From NCBI RefSeq assembly GCF_013009555.1, contig NZ_CP046176.1, forward strand, positions 4,371,501-4,435,500: 64,000 nucleotides of DNA. Reading direction: 5' to 3'. Position 1 is the first letter of the stretch, and the number at the start of each line of letters is the position of its first letter. The stretch is from Phocaeicola dorei. GTDB taxonomy: Bacteria > Bacteroidota > Bacteroidia > Bacteroidales > Bacteroidaceae. The translations under genes and the position numbers were made by a program. Shown piece after piece: positions 1-10,500 of the stretch. The notes beneath the pieces are model-generated. The model ran no database searches, was not told where the DNA came from, and was given only the letters and a program-made list of their open reading frames with translations.

Positions 1-80
1 TTTGTTTTTCTTTCATTATGCATTTCTTTCGTTTCTCTATAAAGGATACGAATCAAAAGCAAAAGGTGGGGATAGGAATC

Positions 81-683
81 TTATGGTTTAACGTATTTTA
101 ATATGATTAGGCTTACAAGTATTGGACAGGCACTTATGAAAGGGATCAGACAAGCACGAATTTTCTCTAATGCATTTTTTATATGATCTTGCACGGTATA
201 AACAGACAAACCAAGTTGTTCAGCTATTTCTTTATGAGACAGTCCTCTATTCCGGCTCAATTCGAAAATCTCCCGTTGGCGCGGACTCAGCTGTTCCAAA
301 GCCTGTGCAATCAATTCCTGAATATTCTTTTCTTCCAGACTCTTCTCTACATCATCTACATAATCAATGGCCTGTTCCATCAGTTTTTCGTATAGCACAG
401 ATCGGGCAGACAGAGAACGAAATATATCGTAAATACGATTTCTTGCTATAGTATAAAGAAAAGCGGAAAAAGACTGCTCAATCCGAATATCTTCCTTCTT
501 TTCCCAAACGATCAAAAAAATATCTTGTGTTATATCCTCAGCTATCTCTTTATCCTTGACAAAATGGACACAATAATAAAGGACCTGGGACTTATAAAAA
601 GAGAAAAGATGACTGAAAGCAATCTTGTCTCCATTTATAAGTTTCCGAATTAATTCCCGCTCTATGTCAAGAGGCAGCTTCAT
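81..683 (-). CDS. RNA polymerase sigma-70 factor, ECF type (Bacteroides expansion family)
   Basis: ECF sigma factor of 200 residues that would direct RNA polymerase to a small set of promoters. Sigma region 2 lies at about residues 20-95 and includes the typical EDITQDIFLIVWEK stretch; region 4 lies at about 125-178 with the helix-turn-helix LSHKEIAEQLGLSVYTVQDH. The protein ends in a hydrophobic tail (about residues 180-197) that could be a membrane-contacting segment. The start codon sits 2 bp after the stop of the upstream hydrolase gene, so the two are probably translationally coupled. No FecR-type anti-sigma gene is visible; if there is one it would lie beyond the left edge. The family call is firm; the target promoters are unknown. 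Confidence 0.93.
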   Translation of the reverse strand: MKLPLDIERELIRKLINGDKIAFSHLFSFYKSQVLYYCVHFVKDKEIAEDITQDIFLIVWEKKEDIRIEQSFSAFLYTIARNRIYDIFRSLSARSVLYEKLMEQAIDYVDDVEKSLEEKNIQELIAQALEQLSPRQREIFELSRNRGLSHKEIAEQLGLSVYTVQDHIKNALEKIRACLIPFISACPILVSLIILKYVKP

Positions 684-685
684 AC

Positions 686-2068
686 CTAGAATTCAGTAAC
701 GAACGGTTTCCCATCCAACCATGCAGCCATATTCAACACCAGTAAATTCCAGTTCTGAAAACCTTTATTCAATACCGGCTCACCATTATCAGGCAGATAA
801 TATTCATGTAATGCCCCGAAACGTTCATAGTCACGTCCCAAAAGCAAAATGGTCTTTTCCGCCAATTCCCGGGCCTCTTCCGTAAATCCATATTTCACCA
901 ATCCACGAAAGACCAGATAATTCACATTAATCCAAACCGGACCTTGCCAGGAAGACGGATTCCCACTGGCACGTACATTATACATTTTTTCCAAAGGAGA
1001 CAAAGTACGGATTCCCGCCGGAGCGTTAAAGGAGCAAGTATCATGAAAATGAATCCGCACTATTTCCTTTGCTTGCTCCGGAGTGGCTATTTCAGCCCAC
1101 ATCGCCATAAATCCGCTCCACACACTAAGACGCTGAATCAAACAATCATAATCACGCGGCTGCCCTACGTGCAGAAACAATTGTCCCGGGTACAGCCCCT
1201 TTATATCCGGTTTCTCCACCGGAAGCAGATTCAAATCCACACTATAATAAAAACGGTCACGCGGGTCCCAACAATGTTCTTGTACCTTTCCTTTCAATAC
1301 CGCCGCTTCTTTCTCAAAGGAAACTGCTATATCATCCAAATTCAGACAGCCGGCCAAGTATGCCATAGCCTGTAATTCGCGATACATCAACGCGTTCAAG
1401 AAGATGGATCCCGAACTGCCTTGAGGACGATAAAAAGTACTGGGATCATTATCAACTCCGATAGCCTCATCAGTTTCCCAATAGAATAACCCGGTCGCCT
1501 TGTGACGATGAAAATTCAAATATTTACAGACAAATGCCTGCAACGTATAAAAATCATCGCGCAACCACTCCGCATCCCCGTTCATATTGCGGACAATAAA
1601 GGCGGCATGTTGTGCCAATGTAGGTTTGTGCATATTGCTTTTCCAAGGGTTCCGTGTTTTCAACATCTCTTCGCGGCTAGGGGCATTCCGTTCTATCCAG
1701 ATAGGAATCCAACCGTCCATACCTCCATAGTGCAAGGAATTGAGGATGCATCCCTGTTCATACTTCAGGACCTCCTGCTTATCCTTTTCCGTGCCGTTCT
1801 CTAATAAGATTTGACGCAGAGCGATGTTGCTCAACCAAGAATCCCAATCCCATAGCATATCCAAGTATTGATTACTTCCCGGAGCAAGGAACGGAAAGAC
1901 TAAAGCTCCTCCGGCTTCACGATACATGCCTTTCATATCTTTATAAATATGAGCACGGCACAATTCTTTGTATTTTGCAATATTCCCGGGAGTACGTTCC
2001 GGCATTTGTGCATTTAGCATAAACGGGAAACAACAAATTGTTAAAAAGATCAGTAATTGTTTTTTCAT
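686..2068 (-). CDS. secreted trehalase/MGH1-like (alpha/alpha)6-barrel glycoside hydrolase
   Basis: About 460 residues with an N-terminal signal peptide (MKKQLLIFLTICCFPFMLNA). The reading frame stays open to 2098, but the methionine at 2068 starts a clean signal sequence and is preferred. Motifs fit the GH37/GH63/MGH1-like superfamily: WDWDSWLSNIALRQ near residue 75, a central DNDPSTFYRPQGS segment, and the C-terminal GPVWINVNYLVFRGL and EYYLPDNGEP stretches. Enzymes of this fold hydrolyse alpha-glucosides or alpha-mannosides; the substrate cannot be read here. It is the first gene of a two-gene unit with the ECF sigma factor. A putative minus-strand -7 element TATTTTTG lies at 2103-2096. 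Confidence 0.85.
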   Translation of the reverse strand: MKKQLLIFLTICCFPFMLNAQMPERTPGNIAKYKELCRAHIYKDMKGMYREAGGALVFPFLAPGSNQYLDMLWDWDSWLSNIALRQILLENGTEKDKQEVLKYEQGCILNSLHYGGMDGWIPIWIERNAPSREEMLKTRNPWKSNMHKPTLAQHAAFIVRNMNGDAEWLRDDFYTLQAFVCKYLNFHRHKATGLFYWETDEAIGVDNDPSTFYRPQGSSGSIFLNALMYRELQAMAYLAGCLNLDDIAVSFEKEAAVLKGKVQEHCWDPRDRFYYSVDLNLLPVEKPDIKGLYPGQLFLHVGQPRDYDCLIQRLSVWSGFMAMWAEIATPEQAKEIVRIHFHDTCSFNAPAGIRTLSPLEKMYNVRASGNPSSWQGPVWINVNYLVFRGLVKYGFTEEARELAEKTILLLGRDYERFGALHEYYLPDNGEPVLNKGFQNWNLLVLNMAAWLDGKPFVTEF

Positions 2069-2095
2069 AGGTATTATCTCATTTTGCTGACGGGA

Positions 2096-2103
2096 CAAAA
2101 ATA
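2096..2103 (-). promoter_or_regulatory. possible -7 promoter element of the hydrolase-sigma unit
   Basis: On the minus strand this reads TATTTTTG, a match to the Bacteroidetes -7 consensus TAnnTTTG, about 28 bp before the preferred start at 2068. No clear -33 TTTG sits at the right distance. Confidence 0.4.
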
Positions 2104-2227
2104 CAAATTAAAACGAAAAGAAAAAGAGATTAAAACAAAAATTATTTCGAAACAAATCAAAATATAACCAGAAAGGGCTACCCACAGGCAGCCCTCTATA
2201 ATAAAAATATATTTCCCTTATAAGGTC

Positions 2228-2908
2228 TTAGTCGCGACGTCCCATATAAATCATTATATAGTAAATCAGTGTAGCCAACGAACTAAGTGCCGCAACCACA
2301 TAGGTATAAGCAGCCGAACGCAACGCATCCTCTGCCGCATGATGGTTATACGAATTGGTAATTCCGGCCTTGCTCAACCATACCAACGCACGCTGGCTGG
2401 CATTGATCTCAACAGGCAACGTAATAAAGCTGAAAAGAGTAGTCATGGCAAAAAGACAAATTCCTGCCAATAATAACTGCGGGAAAGTATTCACCATCAA
2501 AATACCTGCCAGTAACACCCAAGTCATAATAGAAGATGAGAACTGCACCACAGGTACCAAAGCCGAGCGCATCTTTAGCGGAGCGTATGCACGCGCATGT
2601 TGCACGGCGTGTCCGCATTCATGGGCGGCAACTGCCGCAGCAGCTACACTGTTACTTCCATATACCCCTTCACTAAGGTTCACCGTTTTGTTTGCCGGAT
2701 TATAATGATCGGTCAGCATACCCGGAGTGCTGGTTACACGCACATCATAAATACCATTATCATGTAACATTTTTTCAGCCACATCCTTTCCTGTCATACC
2801 ACTAGCCAAAGGCATCTTCGAGTATTTTTTAAACTTGCTTTGCAGACTATTCTGTACAATATAGCTGATTACCGCGATTCCAATAAATAAGATCCAATAC
2901 ATTGACAT
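2228..2908 (-). CDS. membrane-bound neutral zinc metallopeptidase (YugP family)
   Basis: Putative zinc-dependent membrane protease of about 226 residues, counting from MSMYWILF at 2908. The 23 residues encoded upstream in the same frame look like untranslated leader and are left out. The sequence starts with a transmembrane segment (about 3-20), carries the catalytic motif AAHECGHAVQHA near the middle, where HExxH binds zinc, and has further hydrophobic spans at about residues 125-170 and 200-220. This layout is characteristic of the YugP family, whose physiological substrates are poorly known. It is a single gene, facing away from the AraC-type regulator. Confidence 0.9.
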   Translation of the reverse strand: MSMYWILFIGIAVISYIVQNSLQSKFKKYSKMPLASGMTGKDVAEKMLHDNGIYDVRVTSTPGMLTDHYNPANKTVNLSEGVYGSNSVAAAAVAAHECGHAVQHARAYAPLKMRSALVPVVQFSSSIMTWVLLAGILMVNTFPQLLLAGICLFAMTTLFSFITLPVEINASQRALVWLSKAGITNSYNHHAAEDALRSAAYTYVVAALSSLATLIYYIMIYMGRRD

Positions 2909-3094
2909 AGTTTTGTTCTTTATAATTTTGTTGTTAAATATACATGTTATTATGTACAAACAGTTTGCCAACCTCACCCTTTTAAATAGAATTAAGATTT
3001 TCTGCCATCAAGCTCTTCTGTATTCACATCCGTCAATTTCATTTAAAAAATAATATTATGAGAAAAAAAGAATGGATTATTGATTTTTGATTTA

Positions 3095-3102
3095 TACATT
3101 TG
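3095..3102 (+). promoter_or_regulatory. possible -7 promoter element for the AraC-type regulator
   Basis: TACATTTG matches TAnnTTTG exactly and lies 18 bp upstream of the preferred ATG at 3120, so the leader would be very short. The -33 region is only a weak match. Confidence 0.4.
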
Positions 3103-3119
3103 GGGCAAAATTAAGAAAT

Positions 3120-4022
3120 ATGGAACATGAAATAGGAAATATATCCATAGCCCGTATCCGACAGATGAATCCCTGTTTAAAAGGGATTAACAATGATTTT
3201 GTAATGGATAGAAGCGAACATTACATCCCCGAGAATATGAACCCCATCTTTAAATACCCATTACGGCTGGATGGAATCATTATCTCTATCCGTGAAAAAG
3301 GCTCTGCCAAAGTCAATATCAATTTACGGGAATACGACATTGAGAAAAACGATCTGATTATTTGCGCTCCCGGCGATATTCTACAGTCCATGTTATCACC
3401 GGGCATTCATTTGTCACAAATGTTTTTAATATCATCTGATTTCTTAAAAGAGATGTATATCAACCTGAACAGTTTCATGCCATTTTTCATCTCATTGAAA
3501 GAGAATCCCAAATTCCATTTGACAGAAGAAGAAGTGCAGGAACTGAAATCCTTCTATCAACTCATAGAAGAAACAGTAAGCCGGAACGATAACTTCAAAA
3601 CAGAAATCGTACGTAGGCTGATGGGAGCCTATTTATACAAGATAGGTTCTATTCTTCATAGAAGACAGCCGGAATTCCTTTCTGAAAATCCGAAATCACT
3701 GAAAAGAGAAGAAGTATTATTTAATCAATTCATTAATCTGCTGACTGAACATCACCGCAAAGAAAGACGCGTAGACTTTTACGCGGAGCAATTATTCCTG
3801 AGTCCCAAACATTTCTCCACCGTAGTAAAGAAAGTAAGCGGAAAAACCGCCGGAGAATGGATTGACGAATATGTAATACTGGAAGCTAAAGCTCTATTGA
3901 AATATTCCGTCATGTCTATTCAAGAAGTAGCCTATTTTATGAATTTCCCGAACCCTTCCTTTTTTGGCAAATACTTTAAGCACCATACCGGGTTATCTCC
4001 CAGCGAATACAAGATGCAATAA
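3120..4022 (+). CDS. AraC family transcriptional regulator
   Basis: DNA-binding regulator of about 300 residues. The methionine at 3120 (MEHEIGNISIAR) is preferred over the one at 3087, because the promoter-like TACATTTG lies between them. The N-terminal half looks like a cupin-type sensor domain (a Y-D-I-E-K-N-D-L-I-I-C-A-P-G-D segment near residue 75). The C-terminal ~100 residues hold the double helix-turn-helix: FYAEQLFLSPKHFSTVVKKV and then IQEVAYFMNFPNPSFFGKYF, closing with the usual TGLSPSEYK. The effector and targets are not evident; the neighbours on either side are not obviously related. Confidence 0.9.
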   Translation: MEHEIGNISIARIRQMNPCLKGINNDFVMDRSEHYIPENMNPIFKYPLRLDGIIISIREKGSAKVNINLREYDIEKNDLIICAPGDILQSMLSPGIHLSQMFLISSDFLKEMYINLNSFMPFFISLKENPKFHLTEEEVQELKSFYQLIEETVSRNDNFKTEIVRRLMGAYLYKIGSILHRRQPEFLSENPKSLKREEVLFNQFINLLTEHHRKERRVDFYAEQLFLSPKHFSTVVKKVSGKTAGEWIDEYVILEAKALLKYSVMSIQEVAYFMNFPNPSFFGKYFKHHTGLSPSEYKMQ

Positions 4023-4053
4023 TAAAAACAGAAGATAAGAAATAGTAATCCAA

Positions 4054-4087
4054 CGGGGGCTGTCCGAAAAAAAACGGACAGCCCCCG
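4054..4087. terminator. strong hairpin between convergent genes
   Basis: Perfect 13-bp stem CGGGGGCTGTCCG / CGGACAGCCCCCG closed by a loop of eight A residues. It lies between the AraC-type gene and the convergent nucleotidyltransferase gene, so it can end transcripts from both sides. There is no long T tract after it on either strand. Confidence 0.65.
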
Positions 4088-4126
4088 AAAGTAAATTATA
4101 TAAGTGTGACCACACTACCTCTCATC

Positions 4127-5038
4127 TTAAAATAATTTCGCAGGATATTCACCGGCATCCACCAATGCCTGGATCTTATCAACCACACTCTGACGGTCTT
4201 CAGGATAAGTTACTCCAAACCATTTGCTGGTAGTATCCAATACCTCAACGGTAGCAGTACCGTCATTAATCAGCTTGTCCACCATCAGCGGAATAAAGAA
4301 TTCACTCTTCAAGTTTTCCATATTTTTAGGATCACTCAAGAATGCTTTAAAGAATTCCTTGCTGTAAGCAAAGTAATCAGGAGTAAAGCCCCAGAAGTTC
4401 ATGCTCACCGGAGTTGTGTCAGGGGTAGCTGTCCATTCGCCATTGTCGTCAATATACTTCACTTCTCCGTCTATGCGCTGAATCTTGGTACGTTCTACAA
4501 CGGAAGTCAACAAATTATCCGCATTAGTTCCACAAATACCACGAGATACAGTACCGCTTTCGCTTAGAGTATTACCTACACGGAAACCTACCATAGAATA
4601 TGTATTTTTAGAGCCTTCGGGCAATGCAGACAAAAACTTACCCATCACCTGAAAGGAGTCACGGCCATAGAAGTCATCGCAATTGATCACTGCAAACGGT
4701 TCCTGTATCACATCAGCTCCCATCATGACAGCATGGTTAGTTCCCCAAGGTTTTGTACGCTCCGCAGGACAAGTAAAACCCTCCGGCAGATTGTCTAAAG
4801 CCTGGAATACCAGTTCGCAAGGAATATGACCTTCATATTTAGAAATAATCTTTTCACGAAAATCTTGTTCAAAATCTTTACGGATAACAAAGACCAGTTT
4901 TCCAAAACCGGCGTTGATAGCGTCATAAATAGAATAATCCATAATAGTTTCGCCGTTAGGACCCAGACCATCCAATTGCTTCAATCCTCCGTAACGGCTG
5001 CCCATACCAGCCGCCAATAAAAATAAAGTTGGTTTCAT
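4127..5038 (-). CDS. NTP-transferase family sugar-nucleotidyltransferase
   Basis: A 303-residue protein with the N-terminal nucleotide-binding signature LLAAGMGSRYGGLKQLDGLG, followed by GETIMDYSIYDA and the VINCDDFYGRDSF metal-binding stretch near residue 120. This is the Rossmann-like fold of glucose-1-phosphate nucleotidyltransferases, which join a sugar-1-phosphate to an NTP to make an NDP-sugar. It is a diverged member and the sugar and nucleotide cannot be assigned. No envelope-sugar genes flank it. A -7-like TAGCTTTG is present on the minus strand at 5080-5073, about 35 bp upstream of the ATG. Confidence 0.85.
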   Translation of the reverse strand: MKPTLFLLAAGMGSRYGGLKQLDGLGPNGETIMDYSIYDAINAGFGKLVFVIRKDFEQDFREKIISKYEGHIPCELVFQALDNLPEGFTCPAERTKPWGTNHAVMMGADVIQEPFAVINCDDFYGRDSFQVMGKFLSALPEGSKNTYSMVGFRVGNTLSESGTVSRGICGTNADNLLTSVVERTKIQRIDGEVKYIDDNGEWTATPDTTPVSMNFWGFTPDYFAYSKEFFKAFLSDPKNMENLKSEFFIPLMVDKLINDGTATVEVLDTTSKWFGVTYPEDRQSVVDKIQALVDAGEYPAKLF

Positions 5039-5072
5039 AGTTTATTTATTTAAAATTGAATATTTGATGGTA

Positions 5073-5080
5073 CAAAGCTA
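5073..5080 (-). promoter_or_regulatory. possible -7 promoter element for the nucleotidyltransferase gene
   Basis: Minus-strand TAGCTTTG matches TAnnTTTG. About 20 bp upstream there is a CTTT that could serve as a degenerate -33 element. Confidence 0.45.
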
Positions 5081-5172
5081 CAAAATAATACGGAGGAAAA
5101 AAGCTACATTCCATTCAAATTCGAGCATAAATCAATCATTTCCCTCCTTTTGACGCAAATCAAGCCCTATTT

Positions 5173-7530
5173 CTAGAAAGGATAGCCGATAGCAAAGTGC
5201 AATCCCAGTCCATCCTTAAACTTAGGAATATTATAATATCCTTTCTTGCCGGTGTCATACGGATCATGAAGAGCAATACCCAGATCCAGGCGGATCACCA
5301 GGAAAGTAAGGTCATAACGCAACCCCACCCCAGTACCCAAAGCTACACTTTTAGCAAAATTACGAAGAGTAAGCAAACCGCCGGGGCGTATATTCTCACC
5401 TTCCTCATTCTTTTGCTCACGCAGCAGCCACACATTTCCCGCGTCCAGAAAAGCTGCCCCATACAAATCACCCAGGATAGGGAAACGGTATTCCACATTC
5501 GCTTCCAGCTTCACATCTCCGGTCTCATCCAGATAACCATACTGTTTATCTTCGGGACGATAAGAACCGGGGCCGATAGAGCGCACTGTAAACGCACGGA
5601 TACTGTTGGCTCCCCCAATATAGAACTGCTCGCTGTAGGGCGCTACAGTCTGGTTCCCGTATGCATACAAAATCCCCCCCATCAAACGAGTGGCTATATG
5701 CTGTTTCTCTCCGACTTTAAACAAACAACGCACTTCGGATGTCATTTTCAGGAATTGCGCATAAGGACTGTTCAATAACTTCTTATCTGTTTCCTTGAAT
5801 CCTTTCCCAAAAGCAGCATACACCAACGAAGTCAGATTACCAGCCGAAGTAAAGGACGTCTCCCACCATAAATTATTGCGTTTCTTCAACGGGGCGTTAT
5901 CATACGTAAACGTATAACTCATAGCCGGGATAAACTGATTTCCCAAACTGATTTTCAAACTCCGGTTCTTGTCCACTATCGTATCAAAACGTGTAGTAGT
6001 ATGCTGCAACGTATTAAATGCCAGCCTGAAAGGAGTCACCGTATGTTTCCATACCCGCGAAGGCTGGAAATCGTATGACACCGTTCCACCGAAAGAAAGC
6101 ATTTTAAAGAAACGGGCACGGTTCAACTGACTGGCATACAACTTGAACGAGGTATGCTGCGGAAATCGTGAGCGCATCATTTTTTTACTCATCCACGGCA
6201 ACACCAGGCGAGGATACTCCAATGAGAAAGAAGTTCCCAGCTCGTATGAATTCAATTTAGAACTGTTCCCATCCGCCGTAGAATTGGTCTGCCATTCGTA
6301 TGACCCTTTCAACTGGAAAGAAAGCGTGGCGGCTGTACGCATGAAATTCTTCCGCGAGAGGCTGAAAATCGCTCCGGGACCAGTCTGATCCGTACTTTTG
6401 GTAGTCACATTGAATTCCAGTTCTCCGTCATACGGCAAATCGAATGTAGCATTCATCCGCACATTCAGCGTATCACACCCCGGCAATGTATCTTGCGGGG
6501 CATAGCGGAACTCGGCAAATTTGAAAATGCCCAGACGCGCCAAGGCTTCCTGCGTAAAATTCTGGCGGGCCTGAGAATAAAGCTGCCCTTTCTGGTAAAA
6601 GAAGCGCTTAGCCAATACTCCGGGGCGGATACCGGGTTTCTTACCGCTATAGTGTAAAGTCATTCCCGGAAAGACGATGGAATCAGTGGGTTCCTCCCCT
6701 TTATATCCGGTGAGATAAACAGAGGTATTCCCTATATAATAAGGTTTTTTCGCATCGGCAGGCACTCCGGCTTTCGGGACAACCTGCAAACTGACCATTC
6801 CCGGTTTGCGCAAGGTATCCGCACGGAAAGTAATGAATTCAGGACGGAAATAATAATAACCATTGTTACGGAAAAGGGTACTCAGCCGCTGGCGTTCCTC
6901 CTCCAGTTTCAATACACTGAAATTATCTCCTTTATGCAATACCCTCTGGTCATAAGCAGCCCTGATCAGACTATCGGCGCGAGGAGGATATTTCAGATAC
7001 ATGACAGAGTCCAGATAATAAGGGTTCGCCATATCAATCTTATAACTTAACTTGGCTTTCCGAGGATTCTTCAACGAGTCTACAGAATAAGTCACAGCAC
7101 CATTGAAAAAGCCATAATCGTGCAACAGATTGGTCGCCACCTTCACACGGGTTTCCGGGTTCACTGTAGACAAATACACCGGAGCAGCCCCCAGCTTGTT
7201 GAAGATCCAATGCCCCACCCCCTTTTTATCCTGGTATTTCACAAAATCATTGTATATCCACAAACCGAAAGGAATGGGAAAACGCAAGGAGTTGCTTCCC
7301 AGAATGGCATTATTGGGAGGATAAGACAAAGCAGCCTCCACCTCTTCCAAGGTCTGGACACCGGCAGGGGTCTTGTCCTCATTCAGAATCTCCATATTTT
7401 TCACACCGACATATAGCGTTTCGTCTTCCGGCAAGTTCCTGGTAGTAGAGCAGGCAGCTGTCACCAGCAACAATACCGATAATAGAAGCAGGTTTATGTT
7501 ATGTTTTCTCTCCATATCTCCAACGATCAT
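5173..7530 (-). CDS. BamA/TamA family outer-membrane protein (Omp85)
   Basis: A 785-residue Omp85-superfamily protein. It has an N-terminal lipoprotein-type leader (LLVTAACSTTRNLPEDETLY, Cys about residue 26), POTRA-like repeats over about residues 60-400, and a C-terminal 16-strand barrel with the family motif region GGANSIRAFTVRSIGPGSYRP near residue 640 and a terminal aromatic residue (AIGYPF). In Bacteroidota a lipidated TamA-like protein encoded next to TamB is the usual arrangement; together they act in envelope assembly or lipid movement between the membranes. Its start overlaps the end of tamB by 4 bp, so the two are probably translationally coupled, with tamB first. Confidence 0.92.
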   Translation of the reverse strand: MIVGDMERKHNINLLLLSVLLLVTAACSTTRNLPEDETLYVGVKNMEILNEDKTPAGVQTLEEVEAALSYPPNNAILGSNSLRFPIPFGLWIYNDFVKYQDKKGVGHWIFNKLGAAPVYLSTVNPETRVKVATNLLHDYGFFNGAVTYSVDSLKNPRKAKLSYKIDMANPYYLDSVMYLKYPPRADSLIRAAYDQRVLHKGDNFSVLKLEEERQRLSTLFRNNGYYYFRPEFITFRADTLRKPGMVSLQVVPKAGVPADAKKPYYIGNTSVYLTGYKGEEPTDSIVFPGMTLHYSGKKPGIRPGVLAKRFFYQKGQLYSQARQNFTQEALARLGIFKFAEFRYAPQDTLPGCDTLNVRMNATFDLPYDGELEFNVTTKSTDQTGPGAIFSLSRKNFMRTAATLSFQLKGSYEWQTNSTADGNSSKLNSYELGTSFSLEYPRLVLPWMSKKMMRSRFPQHTSFKLYASQLNRARFFKMLSFGGTVSYDFQPSRVWKHTVTPFRLAFNTLQHTTTRFDTIVDKNRSLKISLGNQFIPAMSYTFTYDNAPLKKRNNLWWETSFTSAGNLTSLVYAAFGKGFKETDKKLLNSPYAQFLKMTSEVRCLFKVGEKQHIATRLMGGILYAYGNQTVAPYSEQFYIGGANSIRAFTVRSIGPGSYRPEDKQYGYLDETGDVKLEANVEYRFPILGDLYGAAFLDAGNVWLLREQKNEEGENIRPGGLLTLRNFAKSVALGTGVGLRYDLTFLVIRLDLGIALHDPYDTGKKGYYNIPKFKDGLGLHFAIGYPF

Positions 7531-10500
7531 TTTTTCTTCTTAGACTTGAAAATAAACAGTTCGCCCAGGTGGCTCATCTTCTTGCGAAGCACAATACCCA
7601 CACCGGTCTCTATGATCTCACCTTCCAGCACACTCTCATAATTCTTGTCGTGGAAGAGCTTGACATACCGGGTACCGCTGTTGTCCAGGCGGTATTCTAT
7701 GGATACATTATCAATAAAGGTTTCATCCTGCTGTACCGTACTTCCGGTAGACACTTTACCGCCTACCACTATACGGAAGCGGTTATTCCAGAAACGTTTG
7801 GCGAACTGGAAGTTATAATCCGTGCGTTTCCCGCCGCTATCGGCATCATCCACCGTTTCCATGCCCACATTGATATCAAGTGCTTTTCCGGCAATATTCG
7901 AGATTTCGCTCTGCAAGAATGAGTTCAAGGCATTATTCACATTAAATCCTCCCGTAGAGTTTCCTTCAGCCATATACATTCCAGTCACCAGCATGGTGAC
8001 AGCCAGTTTTCCCCGTTCCTCCACCGACATGGCATTCAGCTGGTCTTGCACAGACGCATCCTCGGGAGCCGAAAGGGTAAACGCCAGCCCCAGATTCTCC
8101 AGACTCTGGCTCAAAGCGATCCCTACATCAAACCCGACGATACGCGAAGTCTTTCCATCCTCGCCCACCGAAGCACGGACCCTTTCAGTCGCGGTAATGT
8201 TCAGTTGCGGATTCATGATATTTCCCGTCCACTCCACATAACTGCCATTTTGAATATTAAAAGTCTTCAGCGGAATAATCGGAATCTGGTATTTCATCTC
8301 CCCGCTCATCAAAGAATAACGCCCGGTCAGCAACATATCCCCCTGAGGAGTGTACTGGAATGACAAGTCTCCGCCCCCTTCCAGCAACATATAGTTGGAG
8401 CCGTCCGGCACCAGATCCACACGTGCCTGCACCGCCTGGTCTATATGCATGGTCATGGCCACATCCATCCCTCCCAAAGAGATTTGCTGGACAGAGGACT
8501 CTTCCACCGAGGTTGTGTCGTTAAAATTGACAAAAGTCACCATATCCCCCAAACGGTCGTTCACCGTCAAGGGAGAGTCTTTCAGAACATAGGTCACATT
8601 GGTTTTCCCCAATATGTTCATGTTCCCCCGCATCACCAGTTCCTCCACAGGACCGCGCAGCGTTGCGTTAAAGTCCACATACATCTTGCCGTAAACCATA
8701 GCCCGCTTGGTACGGGGAGCATTCAGCAACTCATAATTCTCGGCATGCATTTTAAGGTTCACCGCCGTCCGTTCCAAATCCGAGAAGTCCACCTCTCCAT
8801 TAATCGTAAAAGGGGTTTTCCCTTTGGTGAATATATCAAAATCCTTGAACATCATCTTACTGTTCACCACCTGCACCGGTTCATTGTCAAAACGGAACAT
8901 GGCAGACATTTCCGGCATGAAGAAGGTCACGGAATCCAATGCCAGTTCCCCATTCAGCAGGGGTTTGGCCGGGTCACCTTTCATGGATAAAGTTCCGTCA
9001 ATATCCCCGTTCAGTTCCACCATACGGTCGGGAACAAACGGATTGACAACATTCAGCGGGAAATGCTCAAAAGCCATATCCGCACTCAGACTTCCTGTCC
9101 CTTCCGCAGCAGGTAGATAGATACCTCCCAAATGAGCTATTTCCTTGCCATCACGGCGTATGTAAGCGTCCAGATGATGATCTTTCTCCTCACCCGGCAG
9201 ATACACCCCGCTGAATTCCCAATTTCCCAGCGCACTACCTTCGTACTTGAATTCGTCCACGCGCAAATCACTGCTCACCATCATATACGGACCGGAGTCT
9301 ATATAGTGTGCTTCCGCCCCTATCCACCCTTCTATATCAGGCATGTAAGGGAGAATACGCCGGAATTCTTTCAAATTAATGCGTGAAAGTTCAAAAGTCA
9401 TATCCTGTTTAGCAATAGTATCCTCACGATTCGTATAAAAACTGAGTCCGGAGCCTTGGTCGTCATGCAAATTCAGATTAGCATGAATCCGCCCGTTATC
9501 CGCCAGATAAATATAATTATCCCTGTTTACGGTAAAAGGACGGTATACCAGCGTGGGGTGTTCCGGAAAGACCTTCATGCGTATGCCGTGACGGCGCAAG
9601 TCGGCCGTCACGCCCATATATACCCCCTGTTCCTTACGGGCATTAAGATACTGCACCAACAGCTGGGCATTATTATTTCCTATATTTCCTTCCAAAGTCA
9701 CGTCAAACGCTTCCTGCCCCGGTTTAGGCCCATTTACCACTCCACTCAGCAGGTTTATTCCATTCATGTCTTGTTGCACGTCCAGATAGATCGTATCCAA
9801 CACCAGACTGTCCGTACGCAATCCATATAAATAAGCCTCTCCGTTCAATCCCTCTGTCGGAGATGAATCCATATCCATAAACAAACGGCCGTATGACAAC
9901 CCCATCATAGAAAGGTAATTGGCTATCGGATTATCGGGACCTGAAGATATCCTCAGGCAAAGCCCCGGAAGGAATTCCCGAAGTTCTTCCTGCTCAATAT
10001 GTTTACTATTCCATTGTTCCGTCAATTTCTTCATCAGCATCTCCGCCCTGCCGGAAATAGATTCAATGTGCCCTGCTCCTTCCAGGCTCAGATCAAGGTC
10101 ACCTGCACGTAAATAAGCAGAAGTAGAATCTCTGGAAGTGCTGAATCCGACAAACAGGTCCTTGGAATGGGAAGTACGTTTGGCAGTGACAATCGTGGCA
10201 TTTGTCATCTCGGCTTCTACGGCATACCTTTTTCTGAGATCACTGCTGAAACGGACACCCAAGTGCTGGGAGGTCTGAAAACGGGTATCCATCAGATGAA
10301 GCGCCTGCCAATCCAAATGAGCCACATCCATTTTCAAGTTGCCCGAAACATCATGAGGTTTTAAGATACCATCCAGATGCGCCTTGATATCCATGGTCCA
10401 GTTTTTCACTGCCAGTGAAGCATGTACCTTCGATTTCTCCAGTCCGGCAGCCAGTGAGATTCCTGTCAAATGATAACTGCCATAATGAAAACGGTCTATA

